This document shows positions 54,117 to 64,000 of a DNA stretch of 64,000 nucleotides, one piece after another. The notes below the pieces were generated by a model. It was given only the letters and a program-made list of their open reading frames with translations, was not told the DNA's origin and did not search any database. Both the position numbers and the translations under genes were made by a program. This stretch comes from Aphrocallistes beatrix (Eukaryota > Porifera > Hexactinellida > Sceptrulophora > Aphrocallistidae). The stretch spans positions 1,612,001-1,676,000 of the forward strand of contig OY725489.1 of NCBI GenBank assembly GCA_963281255.1. The letters are read 5' to 3'. The stretch's first letter is position 1. Each line of letters opens with the position of its first letter.

Positions 54117-54592
54117 CCTTAGTATATAGAATGCTATGCTCAGCCATTATAGGAGATAGAAGGCTGATATTTTAATAGAATCTGTATACTAACATACCTC
54201 ACATATAATGCAACTATCATCAAAAAATGTCGGTCGACAGACCGATAGTGCAGCTCCAGTAAGTGACTCGAAGGAACATGTAATATAAATATCGGATTAC
54301 ATCGTGAATTACTAATCTTACGGTATTCTAAGTGTGAAATTTGGAATCTACCTATTAAAATACCCTATATTTGCCATTGAGAGCTAGCTTTTAGCCTCGC
54401 AGCGCAAGCAAGCGAAGCGCGCTTGTAAGAATAGTTTTCCAATCCCCATCTTCAATTTAAAATTTATCAATTAGGGGTCGCGCATTTTGAATGTATGGAG
54501 CGGGATTTGTGTCCGAGATCGGAGATTTTCAGTGAAAATAATTTCCTTCTCAGTGACAACTAAAAATGCTTGTAAACATGGAAACAAATTAA

Positions 54593-54774
54593 TCCTTACT
54601 ATCAAAACTCGATTAATCTATCAATCTATACAGTCGACTCCGCTTAATAGGTAAGACATACGTTTAGAGATTTATCTACCTTATAATTAATCAATGTCAG
54701 CCTAGGCGTCTAAAAGACTCCTCTGGTGGACAGTGTCCGCCAGCCGCGCAGTATAAGCAAGAGAAACGCGCTTG
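54593..54774 (+). mobile_element. Helentron-like repeat, short deleted copy
   Basis: TCCTTACTATCAAAACTCGA border, a CAGTCGACTCCGCTTAATAG MITE end at 54630, then GTAAGACATACGTTTAGAG and the degenerate hairpin end GTATAAGCAAGAGAAACGCG. Confidence 0.7.
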
Positions 54775-55004
54775 TATGATAGAAAGGCATGAGTACATCG
54801 TAGAAAAACATTATTTACACATTCCCGATAGCAATCAGGGTCACGCAGTTTGAATGTATGGTGTGGGATTTTTTGTCAGGAATTGGAATTTAGTGAAAAT
54901 AATTCCCTTCTCAGTAACAACTAAAAACGCTTTCATAAACACGGAAACAAATTAATATGATAGAATAGCATGAGTACATTGTAGAAAAAACATTATTTAC
55001 ACCA

Positions 55005-55378
55005 GGGCTGGGGTTGGTTAACCGATTTTAAGGCTCGGTTCTTTTGATTTCCTCTAGGACGGTTAACCGGTTAACCGATGTCAATATTAATTGGTTGAAA
55101 TATGGATTTTTGGACTAAATATTTAACCTGCTAGTGATTAATTTGATAATTTTCAGTTGTTTCGAAATATACTATATGATTAAAAATAGAAATTATAGTG
55201 TATTATTAATTTTTTAGAAGTAATATTCATGAATCTCTGTCGAAAAACAATGAAATTAGTGTAAATATTTAGAAAATAAAACAGATCGGCTAACCGATCT
55301 AAGATTTTCTTAACCGTTAACCGAGATTGACGGCGGTTAGCCGGTTAACCGGTTAACCGAATCCAGCCTTGTTTACAC
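55005..55378. mobile_element. Short element with GGTTAACCGGTTAACC-rich ends
   Basis: GGGCTGGGGTTGGTTAACCG near 55006 and CGGTTAACCGAATCCAGCC at its right end. Inner CCGGTTAACCGAT/ATCGGTTAACCG pairs. Non-coding. Confidence 0.65.
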
Positions 55379-55610
55379 ATACCCGATTACAATTATGGGT
55401 CGCACATTTTGGATCTATGGAGTGAGGTTCTGCCCGATTTTTAGCTATTTGTGGAGAAATGTTCCCATGCCAAGTGAAAAAACCCATGTCCTTCAAGTCT
55501 CAAATTATGTTCTATCATACTAATTAGTTTACATTTGATGATACTTTTATTATAACTTAGAAAAGTTTAACTTTTCGCCATATCTGCATATCAGCTCAGT
55601 ATATTTATTA

Positions 55611-56244
55611 TTCCTAGTTAAAAAGCTAGGATTTTTGTTTGTTTTTTGTTTGTTTGTCCGAATTGATTGAAGAATTGGTAAGTCGTAGAGATACGAAAAT
55701 TGGCATGTAGCTGTCAAATTATGAATCTATGATTAAGTTCGAAGATCTAAGCGAAATTTTCGCACCTCTGCAAAAAATGGAAACAATTTTCCACACCTTT
55801 TCTATACAATACTATGTACGGCCACTCTCACAATAGAAATCATTGTACTACACTATTGTAGGCTGTCATTGTTATTAATACTTCAAAGCAATAACTTATA
55901 TAGATGTCTCAATTATATATTATAGTGTATGGCTGTAAAAAAAGGTTATTTGTATATTTTCACACCTTTATATACATATTTTCACACGATTTGACGAATT
56001 TTTAAAAAATTGCTAGAGACTAGCTTCCAACGGTTGACATGAGGTTTTTAGAGATGTAGATTCTGAAAATCGTATTTTCGAATCTATGCGATAAATTATT
56101 TGTTAAATTTTGTTTACAATCTTTATATAAAGTAAACAAATTCCCAAAATAGGGTAGATTGAGTAACTCCAGGCGCCCGCAGGGAGAATTTGCGGATACG
56201 AAGTGTCCGCAAGCCGCGCAGCCCAAGCAAGCGAAGCGCGCTTG
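55611..56244 (+). mobile_element. Helentron-like repeat, second 5'-end variant, copy 2
   Basis: AAAAAGCTAGGATTTTTG, TTTGTCCGAATTGATTGAAG at the 5' side, and GCGGATACGAAGTGTCCGC, AAGCAAGCGAAGCGCGCTTG at the 3' end. No CRE sites in this variant. Confidence 0.75.
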
Positions 56245-56559
56245 TTTTATTTTAAAGTTCCAACTCCCAAACAGGTAAAATGTAATGTTGATACCTGATT
56301 ATGCATTATTTTGATTTAAGTTCACATATATAAAATATGCTCAAATATAACTTTATTGTATTTCACTACTGTTGTGGGAATGAGAGTGTTAAAGAGGTCT
56401 ACTGATTCGTTTCTTATTGGGCAAGCTGAAAAGGATATTCCATCTGGAAAACTTCCTACCGGTCTCCAGTGTATGAAAATCTAAGTATATTCAACAACTC
56501 GATTTATTACGAGATCTTGAGTATCATATTCTTCCAGAAGAGGTGAAATTACATGTACT

Positions 56560-58455
56560 TCTTTAAAGTAAGTCGCTGATGAAGTTTTTGCTAAGATAAA
56601 GATTCCTTGGGAGTTGGCTGGAATTTTGTTTGAATTTGTGGGCCAAAAATAAATTGAAGAATTTGTGGGCACAGAAAAAGGAATTCCAGAAAGGCATCAA
56701 TAGGAATACACCTAAAGAGAAAGGAAAAGGAGAGGAACACTTGAAAGAATTAGACAAACTATTCGATATTGCAGCTGTGGATGCCGAAGAAGTTATCATG
56801 AAGGACAGGTTGAGATCGAAAGAGAAGAAAGATATAGATTTAATGTTTTTGAAAGATCAGAGAGGACCTAGACTGATGATGATAGTGGTGAAGATAGGAA
56901 TTATGAATTAGCCCTAGAAAGAAAGCGAAAACGAAACTCAAAGTATACTTAATGTTTGGTACAAGAGAATGATCGCAAATCTCAGTACAATCTAAGTGAA
57001 GTGTTAGATTCATCAGAATTTAGCGAGATCAATGATGGGAGTGACGAAGATACAGACTATCTAGAAATTGTTCCGATTAAACGGAAGAAAGATGAATATA
57101 TCACTGTTCGTATTCCAAGGTCTATGATCACTTGCCCAGATGTTACAATAATGCAAGATAGGACTGGACTATCTAACAGAACTGATACGGGAAATATTTG
57201 TGCACTTCTGAAAGCGTGCGAAACAGTTGAGGGAAATCCCATCGATCTCAATGAGTTTATCGTATCTACTAACAGACAAGCAAGAAACAAGAAGAGAAGA
57301 GAGAGCGAAAATGATATTTCAGGGATTCCAGAACGATCTGCCATTGCATGCTGTGCTGCAGTTTGACGGGAAACTGAATTGTGGAATGACAGAAAGTTTT
57401 AATGACTAGCTTGCAGGCACCATGTATTTAAACTCACAGCTGAGGGCTGTATGGGATGTCTTGTTTGAGAAGTCAAATAGCCCTGAAAGCGAACAATTTC
57501 TAGAATTTCGCAATTCATGGAACCTAATTGATCCAACCCAATCATTAAAGTCACTGGTGATCTGGTCTGAATTTCTGTTTAAATTGAGAGACGATACAGT
57601 TTTATTTCTAGAAGAGCTACTTTCTGAGTGTGATGATAAAAGAGAACAACTTCCTAGAGATGACTCAAATATGTTGCAGAATTAATGCTGAAAATCCTAG
57701 GAATTGAATCTCCAGGAGGTTTCATATTTCACAGGCCAGGGGCTGCCTCAAAGGCCAGGTTCATGGCCAACATTCTCTATTCAGGGATGATGTTCCAATT
57801 ATAAGATCAGTTTGATTACAACTAAGCTTACAGGAAAAGCTTATTGAGAATTGTGAGATTCTACTCACTTATATATACAAAGTTTTGGCTCTCTGCTTCA
57901 GTTGGAGTAGATGCTCCATATAACGATTTGAACTTTTACATAAACTTAGTGAAATTTAGTGCTATAGATCGTACAGTTGCCGATACTGCATTGAAATTCC
58001 AATTCCATATTTGGTATTTGACACAAGAACTTGTAGTATTTAGGCTTTTCAGCAACAAGCTCGACATGGCCACGAAAATCCGTATGGCTGAAAAGCTTGC
58101 TACAATTCCACTACCAAAACAATATGGATTGGGAAAACCAATATTTCCATACCTAAATGCCACACCTATACTAGAAGACCTACTTGAGGAACAGTCACAC
58201 ACACTGTTTCATATTGTCAGAGTGGACACGGGTTGGCTCAGAACACCACCGATACAATGGGATCAACATGAAAAATACATTGTAACCTCTGAGTTTGTCC
58301 GTCGGGTAAAAATTGTAAATGACCCAGTGAAGAGGGGGGGTTAAATTGATACAGGAATTTGCTGATACTATCGCTAAGGACGAGGATCAGTTAGTGGTTG
58401 ATAGGGTGTGGAAGAACATAGAAAAAGATACACAAATTTCAAAAAGGAAACGGTA
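56560..58455 (+). pseudogene. Relic of a multicopy metazoan gene family of unknown class
   Basis: Pieces in order: HLKELDKLFDIAAVDAEEVI (56740-56800); TVRIPRSMITCPDVTIMQDR with ALLKACETVEGNPIDLNEFI (57100-57260); ELMLKILGIESPG with SKARFMANILYSGMMFQL (57680-57800); TALKFQFHIWYLTQELVVFR (57985-58045); TPPIQWDQHEKY, VKIVNDPVKRGG and IQEFADTIAKDEDQ to the stop near 58455. I recognise the motif order (LFDIAxxDA ... RxMAxxxYSxK ... HxWYLxxEL ... KIVNDxxxRG) from a family repeated in many invertebrate genomes, possibly TE-encoded; I cannot name it. At least five stops or frameshifts. Confidence 0.65.
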
Positions 58456-59507
58456 AATCTCGAACAAATTTGAAAGATTTGTGAAATTAATTAATTAATA
58501 ACGAATATACGCATTTAATTTCCTTAATAGACCCCTAATTTCTATCGGGTATATGTAAATAAAGTTTTACTACGATGTACTCACTCTATTCTATCATAAT
58601 AATTTGAAATTGATCCCTAAACGTGATACAAAATTTAGATATGAACATCCTCCAAGATGCCTTATCAATTGGCTAATGATTCCCAAAGTTCGGCGCCCCT
58701 GCCTCAGATAATCTCTATATTAACTAGTTTGTGCAGGTTGATGAGACAAAGCGACTGTTGTGTCTTGTGTGTGATTTTGATATTTCTATTTGACTCAATT
58801 ACCCCTTCCCAAATACCCAGCAAAGGCTGGCTTGGCTAACTCAAACCAGCTTTTATGGTTAAATAAAGAAGGACAAATGATATTGCAAAATATTTTAACT
58901 TTGTAGTAGTTAAATAATATACTAATTCGACCTAAAATTATACATAGTACATGTTTAATAACGGAAATTCTATTTTCTACCATCGATACGTATATTGGTT
59001 AATTTCCAATATTTAGACTTGTGTGTGATTTTGAGAGGTCTTGCTATTTTGAGACCAGTGGATATATATCATCAGCCAGGGCCGGACCAATTTTTGACTA
59101 ATCAATTTGGTCCGGTTACTGCTGAGCTATTATATTTGGTCAAACAGGCCGAATATATTGGTCCGGCCATGGCCGTACCAACATTTTGACCGATCCGGCT
59201 AAACCTTTGCTATGAGAATTTTTTCAAATTAAGTTATTGTGTTTGCATTGATGATGTGAATTCAATTTTATTTTTACAGAACCAATATAATTAATTAATG
59301 ATTTAACTATATAAAGTACATATTGACCCAGTGTCATATTAAACATGATTCATTGTATCTTGCTAATATCCTAAATACCAGCACAGCCTCTAGATTAAAA
59401 TTGGTAGATTTATCGCCCTCGGTTAACCGGACCAATAAAAATTTGCTTTTGGCTGGCCTGATCGGTAAATAGTAGGTCTCAAAATCACATGCAACAGGAC
59501 TATAACA
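58456..59507. other. Gene-free stretch
   Basis: 59020-59496 is bracketed by TGTGTGATTTTGAGAGGTC and TAGGTCTCAAAATCACATG and has several GGTCCGG/CCGGACC motifs, so probably a decayed TIR element. Otherwise nothing recognised. Confidence 0.5.
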
Positions 59508-59570
59508 TACAGTAGAACTCGGTTAAGACGTACTCGCTTGGGAAACAATAAAAAGTACGTATTAACCGAG

Positions 59571-59800
59571 GTACGTCTTATCCGAGTACATAAATGAAAG
59601 ATACTAAAAAAGTACGTCTTATCCGAGTACATAAATGAAAGATACTAAAAAAGTACGTCTTATCCGAGTACATAAATGAAAGATACTAAAAAAGTACGTC
59701 TTATCCGAGTACATAAATGAAAGATACTAAAAAAGTACGTCTTATCCGAGTACATAAATGAAAGATACTAAAAAAGTACGTCTTATCCGAGGTACGTAGA
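59571..59800. repeat. 41-bp tandem repeat in the Tigger element
   Basis: GTACGTCTTATCCGAG recurs at 59571, 59612, 59653, 59694, 59735 and 59776: five exact 41-bp units and a partial sixth. Each begins with a copy of the subterminal motif. Confidence 0.95.
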
Positions 59801-59984
59801 AATTGTTATACGTATTACTTATCGGTATAAAGTATAAACGTTTCCGTGTATAAAGTGTAAACTATGTCCTACAATCTAATACGTATTTCTTTTTGAGTAA
59901 TAAATACGGATTATCAAAAATAGGTTGCTTATTTCCTAGAGTAATATGAGAAAATGATTCGCACTAGCACTCTAAGTACATCGC

Positions 59985-61495
59985 TTATTGGCTAGTGTAA
60001 AAATCGGAAAGTGAACTTTGCTTCACACTACAAGTATAGATTAGTTCTTCCATCTCGTTAATAGCATTGAGAAGACAGCTTTTGGAATTACAGGTCACGT
60101 AGCGCTTAACAATCTTCAGAGCATCACGATATTCTGACACGCTTGGGCACACAATAGTATTATCATCCTCATCATGTTCTATTACACATGGTTCTTCAGT
60201 AACGTCACCCTGAACCATTGCTGTAATTTCATTATCTGTAAGAATGCCAGAAATGGGGACATCATTGTCAATAATAGCATATTCTTCAAATGAACCTTGA
60301 ACATTAATTTCACGGCTCTTCAATTCCTCATATGTAATACTTTCAGGCTCTTCTTCTGAGACAATTGATATTTCTGCAGTATTTGATCCAAGACTAAAGC
60401 TACAATGATGAAAGCAATTTTGAATGGTCGTGGCTGTTACTTTGTCCCATGAAACCTTCAGCCACTGCATAGCATCAAGAACTGTTATTTTCAGTTCTTC
60501 CTTAGCATCCATCGATGAAAGTAGCTTCTTTACTAATTGGTGTCGATAATGAACTTTCAGGGATTGTATAATGCCTTGATCACAAGGCTGTAACTTTGCA
60601 GTAGTGTTTGGTGGCAGAAATTTGATAGAAATGTTAGAAAGCTCAAGATTACGAGGGTGTGCGGGACAATTGTCTATTATGAGCAGGACAGAACGTTTCC
60701 TGGATACAATTTTTCTATTCCACTTTTCGAGCCATTCCCTGAAGAAATTTCCCGTCATCCAAGCTTTCGCATTAGAAATATAGTCTAAAGGTAACGATCT
60801 AATACCCGCAAAACACCTTGGTGACTTAGATTTTCCAATGACTAGAAGTGGAAGCTTTTCACCAGCCATACTGGCCCCAACAAGCACTGTAAGACGGTCC
60901 TTCTGTTTCTTACTACCACTGCACTTTTCTCCTTTGAAACTCAACGTCCTATCTCGCCGTAATTTGTAAAATAGCGCAGTTTCATCTACGTTGTAGATAT
61001 TTTCTGGTGTATATTTCAAGAGCAATTCTGGCAGAGTCAAATCCAACCAAGGACGAATGTCCTCCTCTGAAACTGATTTCTCTTCACCAGAAATTTGTTT
61101 CATCCCTATAGAATGTCTTCTCTTCCACCTATCGATGAAACCTGTAGTGGCTATAAAAGTTGAAACATTCATGGCAGTAGCAAGACCTGGGCCTTTTCCA
61201 TCAGTATTTTCCCGGTTATAGGAATATTACAATTTCTTGCCTGCTTAAACCATTCTAGTAAAGCTGTATCCACTTGAGTGAAATTCGATGATCGGATCCG
61301 CTTACAGTCAACACTAATTTCAGACGAGTCATAGCTACGTTTGAGAGTTTCCCTATTTTTCCATATTGAATTCACCGTTGACTTTGAGATATTTAGTCTT
61401 TTGCAGACGCTTGTTTGCGGTTCACCATTCTCTATCCTAGTAATAAGGTCTATCCTTTGTCGAATGGTGAGAGATTTCTTTGAATTCGTAGCCAT
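59985..61495 (-). pseudogene. Tigger transposase, one frameshift
   Basis: N-terminal CENP-B-type HTH (SLTIRQRIDLITRIENGEPQ, LNISKSTVNSIWKNRETLK) from ATG 61495, a second HTH (FIDRWKRRHSIGMKQISGE), then a DDE_1 core: ENIYNVDETALFYK, SVLLIIDNCPAHP, FLPPNTTAKLQPCDQGII. All three acidic residues are present. The N-terminal frame ends in QVLLLP and the remaining 395 codons run in the next frame; one missing base at about 61183-61190 (GCCCAGGTCTT) accounts for the break. Either a single recent lesion or a base error, so this copy could be active in some individuals. Related to host TIGD genes, but the flanking TIRs show it is a transposon. Confidence 0.93.
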
Positions 61496-61992
61496 GACTA
61501 ATGCAATCTATACGTACTGAAAATAATATTCTAAATTATCAGTATTATCATGCAAATTACTTTTGACATTTGGTTAAGGCTATCCCTAAATGAGGATGTG
61601 TTTTTATAAATAACTAAGGTACGTATAAGGACATACGAATTGTATTTTTGTTAGTCGAGTACGAATTAACCGAGTACGAATTAACCGAGTACGAATTAAA
61701 CAAGTACGTCTTAACCGAGTACGCAATAACCGAGTCATCATAAATTCCGATTACTTATATAAATTACTAGTGCAAATCAGCATACAAATAACTAACGATA
61801 AGATCTTATCCGAGTACGTCTTAATCGAGTACGATTCAATACATTTTGTCCTTTTGGGAAGAATAATTTAGTACGTCTTATCCGATTGTACGTCTTAACC
61901 GAGTACGTCTTAACCGAATCATTTATAATGGATTAGATAGGAGAAAATTTCGGTTATTGGAGACAAGTACGTCTTAACCGAGTTCTACTGTA

Positions 61993-62700
61993 GAGAAATT
62001 GTTTTACAAAAAAATCTTCCGACGATTACACGCAGTATATACTATTTACATGATATATGTAACTAGAACAGTGGTTAACTTTTTTGACTCTGGAATATTG
62101 AAAATTTCTCCATTCAGTGGATACCCTAACATAGACCGTAATACAACATTTTTGATCCTGTGGACCCTCTGATACATTCTGTGAATCCCTAATAGGTCCA
62201 TGCAGGGCCGGATTTTCGCCTCAATTTTATTTTATTCCGATTATCATGCTCTTACGGTATTACAGTCTTGTGACTGACAATTAGAAAACCTAAGTTGATT
62301 AATTCACGAATTAATGAATAATTCGAATAATTCGAATAATTCATTATTCATCAAGCCTTAAGAATTATTCAAATTGAATTTTTTTGCAAGAAAATATCAT
62401 AAATTATATTAATGAAGTTTTCGAATAATTCATAATTCAGGATTCTGAATTATTCGAATAATTCATAATTCCTGAATAATGAATAGTTCGAATTATGAAT
62501 AATTCGAATTATTTATATTTCAGGAATTATGAATTATTCGAATTATTCATAATTCTTTGCCATTTTTTAATGAATTAGTCAGATTAGTAGAAAACATATA
62601 CTACATTTCATTTGATCAGCAAATGAAACAAGAGCCAATACAATCGGTATTTAAGTAATCGTATGGTTCAAAGATTCAGTTGAATGGCATCTCTCTCTTC
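61993..62700. other. Gene-free stretch with TTCGAATAATTC array
   Basis: 62300-62560 has many copies of AATTCGAATAATTC and TTCATAATTC in both orientations. Upstream 62050-62215 is unassigned. No gene seen. Confidence 0.55.
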
Positions 62701-62722
62701 AGGTGCTTCTCTTTGGACTGGA

Positions 62723-62731
62723 TATATAAAT
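62723..62731 (+). promoter_or_regulatory. TATA box of the C2-like gene
   Basis: TATATAAAT 34 bp upstream of the first in-frame ATG (62765); an in-frame TGA at 62747 separates them. Confidence 0.5.
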
Positions 62732-62764
62732 ATGTACATTTAATGGTGAGAAGGATTCTCTATC

Positions 62765-64000
62765 ATGCTCAAAACTGGAGAAGGTTTTATTGTTACTGCT
62801 GTGTATAGATTTATCGATTTCGAATTTCAGAACGCGTATAAACCTGGACATCTAAGGATATTATGGTCTCATCACGATCGATGTGGTGAATATCTCGATT
62901 TTACTCTACCTCCTGAGTGGAAGGAGGCTATTGAAGACGATGACGGAGTGATACACATTCGAGCAGCTTACACAGCTGATTCGTATCCCCTTCAGTTTAT
63001 TAAATTCAATTCGGTCTGCACTGGTCTTACCTACGATGCCAAATATTGTCATTTTACACTTCAAATTTCAGACTCTAATTGTGCTCTACACTCTCTAGCG
63101 TCCGTTGAATTGAACTTGTCAGATTTTGCAGATAAAAAGATTCAATCTCACGAGATCTCACTTGAGATGCTAGCGAAACATGACATGATTATAAAAGCAG
63201 TATTGAAATTAACATTACGGTTTGATCTGATTGAAATTAGTAACGAAATTTTGCATGAAATATCTAACGACAATACTGGAGAAATGAAATTAATTGAAGA
63301 GATTAGGCTTTGTCAGGATGATATCATCGTCCCAGGAAATTATGACTTTGATCTATATTCGAATATTAATTTCATCGTTTTCATCTTTAATCCACCGTTA
63401 CCAATCGCCCAGAGACTAAATGCACTCTATCCTCAAATCCGACTACATTTCAAGAATAGTATAGAAATGCTTCATGTCTCAATGGACACGCTTGAATTCG
63501 GCGAAGAATTATTAGAACATGCAAACCCAATTGTAAAATCCAATTCTAACCTTGCTGCTAAACTGATTCAAAGGTACAATGTCTTATTGGAAAACCCATG
63601 CATAGTAGGGGTGTCAGTCAGGCCTGGAGGAGAAGCAGCAACTGTCTATTCATCAAATTCCGTATCAGACCTGATACAAGGAAACTTCCAGCAAGTCTTA
63701 GAGCAATGGTTGGAAAACGAATCTTGCAACACTCTATCTACATTAAATACTAATTTCAGGAACAAAATAAAGTTAGACGTACAAGCTTCTTGCCTTATGC
63801 TGAAAACGGATGTGGCCTCTCCTGAGAAGGGGTATTCAGATCTGATATGTAAGCAGTCAGAGGCAGAGAAGTTGGGGATTGAAGTGCCGCACATCCTAAA
63901 AGCTCAACTGGATATCCGGCAAACCCTGTTTAAGCGTGGGGTGAGCGGGCTGACTGGGAAGTGGTGGAGACTTCGGCTTTTTGATTATCAGAAGGATGGC
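62765..64000 (+). CDS. Large gene with probable N-terminal C2-type domain (open at window end)
   Basis: 412 codons without a stop from ATG 62765 to the last base. TGA at 62747 is the nearest in-frame stop upstream and a TATA box precedes, so the start is well placed. Residues about 6-150 look like an all-beta domain: GFIVTAVYRFIDFEFQ, YCHFTLQISD, HSLASVELNLSDFAD and IIKAVLKLTLRFDLIE. The order and the LAxVELNLSDFA strand resemble the NT-C2 domain of EEIG1/EHBP1-like proteins, which bind membranes. The rest is mixed alpha/beta with no recognised motif. Identification of the domain is tentative; coding status is strong. Confidence 0.75.
   Translation, partial: MLKTGEGFIVTAVYRFIDFEFQNAYKPGHLRILWSHHDRCGEYLDFTLPPEWKEAIEDDDGVIHIRAAYTADSYPLQFIKFNSVCTGLTYDAKYCHFTLQISDSNCALHSLASVELNLSDFADKKIQSHEISLEMLAKHDMIIKAVLKLTLRFDLIEISNEILHEISNDNTGEMKLIEEIRLCQDDIIVPGNYDFDLYSNINFIVFIFNPPLPIAQRLNALYPQIRLHFKNSIEMLHVSMDTLEFGEELLEHANPIVKSNSNLAAKLIQRYNVLLENPCIVGVSVRPGGEAATVYSSNSVSDLIQGNFQQVLEQWLENESCNTLSTLNTNFRNKIKLDVQASCLMLKTDVASPEKGYSDLICKQSEAEKLGIEVPHILKAQLDIRQTLFKRGVSGLTGKWWRLRLFDYQKDG

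Larger units (their letters stand above)
49680..54138. mobile_element. CATAGCATTC-ended transposon, 4.46 kb, hosting a hAT and MITEs
   Basis: Inverted ends of about 58 bp: CATAGCATTCTATATACTAA ... TCTGGACCATGG at 49680 and the complement ending at 54138. CTCAGCC at 49673-49679 and 54139-54145 is a 7-bp target duplication. Own length without the hAT is about 2.3 kb. I see no transposase of its own. Confidence 0.8.
49547..54424 (+). mobile_element. Helentron-like repeat split by a 4.46-kb nested insertion
   Basis: Left part 49547-49679 (GTGGGAGTCTTTTGGCTATG, TGACGTCA, AACTCAGCC), right part 54139-54228 (CTCAGCCATTATAGGAGATA) and the GC end GCAAGCAAGCGAAGCGCGCTTG at 54404-54424. Joining across the insertion restores the family sequence at this site. 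Confidence 0.8.
59510..61990 (-). mobile_element. Tigger/pogo element, complete ends
   Basis: 2,481 bp. CAGTAGAACTCGGTTAAGAC and GTCTTAACCGAGTTCTACTG termini, TA at 59508-59509 and 61991-61992. Subterminal arrays of GTACGTCTTA(T/A)CCGAGTAC on both sides of one transposase gene. Confidence 0.95.

Noticed and set aside
59571-59800. CRISPR-like array in the Tigger element
   Set aside because: 41-bp units are identical throughout with no spacers; it is a tandem repeat within a transposon.

Overview
The window reads as nuclear DNA of an invertebrate metazoan. Protein genes have GT-AG (and two GC-AG) introns and AATAAA signals. Recognisable animal orthologues are present (UBE4B, an RNF4-type SUMO-targeted ubiquitin ligase, a caspase-fold protein, fragments of tryptophan 2,3-dioxygenase and of ribosomal protein L10a). 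Most of the remaining DNA is AT-rich and full of DNA transposons. I cannot name the species or phylum from sequence alone.

Region 1 (1-13.8 kb): the 3' part of a plus-strand UBE4B gene, nine exons ending in the U-box. One intron begins with a 47-bp x16 minisatellite in which every unit rebuilds a 3' splice site joined to a 5' splice site. The 7.4-kb last intron contains two intronless seven-transmembrane (7TM) genes in tandem; the second is frameshifted. Region 2 (14-15.6 kb): two compact single-exon genes in the same orientation, a coiled-coil protein and the RNF4-like ligase. Region 3 (16-21 kb): a hAT transposase relic, a small membrane protein, and a caspase-like gene on the minus strand with a perfect 100-bp inverted repeat beside it.

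Region 4 (22-35 kb): two copies of one block. Each holds a head-to-head pair of 7TM genes (minus-strand member open, plus-strand member broken), then a tryptophan dioxygenase fragment and an intronless RPL10A pseudogene. These 7TM proteins are diverged relatives of the ones in the UBE4B intron. Region 5 (35-49 kb): a mariner element, then a 3,202-bp tandem duplication carrying an NHL-repeat gene and a CXC-type relic. Its breakpoints fall inside copies of the main dispersed repeat, as expected for unequal crossing-over.

Region 6 (49-62.5 kb): a dense transposon zone. It includes a hAT element inside a CATAGC-terminus element inside a Helitron/Helentron-like element, with target duplications visible at each level; a relic of an unclassified multicopy gene family; and a complete Tigger/pogo element. 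Region 7 (62.7-64 kb): a plus-strand gene with a probable N-terminal C2-type domain, still open at the window end.

One repeat family dominates: ends with TCCTTACTATTAAAACTCG, an AT or GT microsatellite, and a GC-rich end with three hairpins. It carries perfect CRE (TGACGTCA) and AP-1 (TGAGTCA) sites and has served as landing pad and recombination substrate throughout. Two 200-N assembly gaps (9516-9715, 22331-22530) both touch repeats or duplicated genes.
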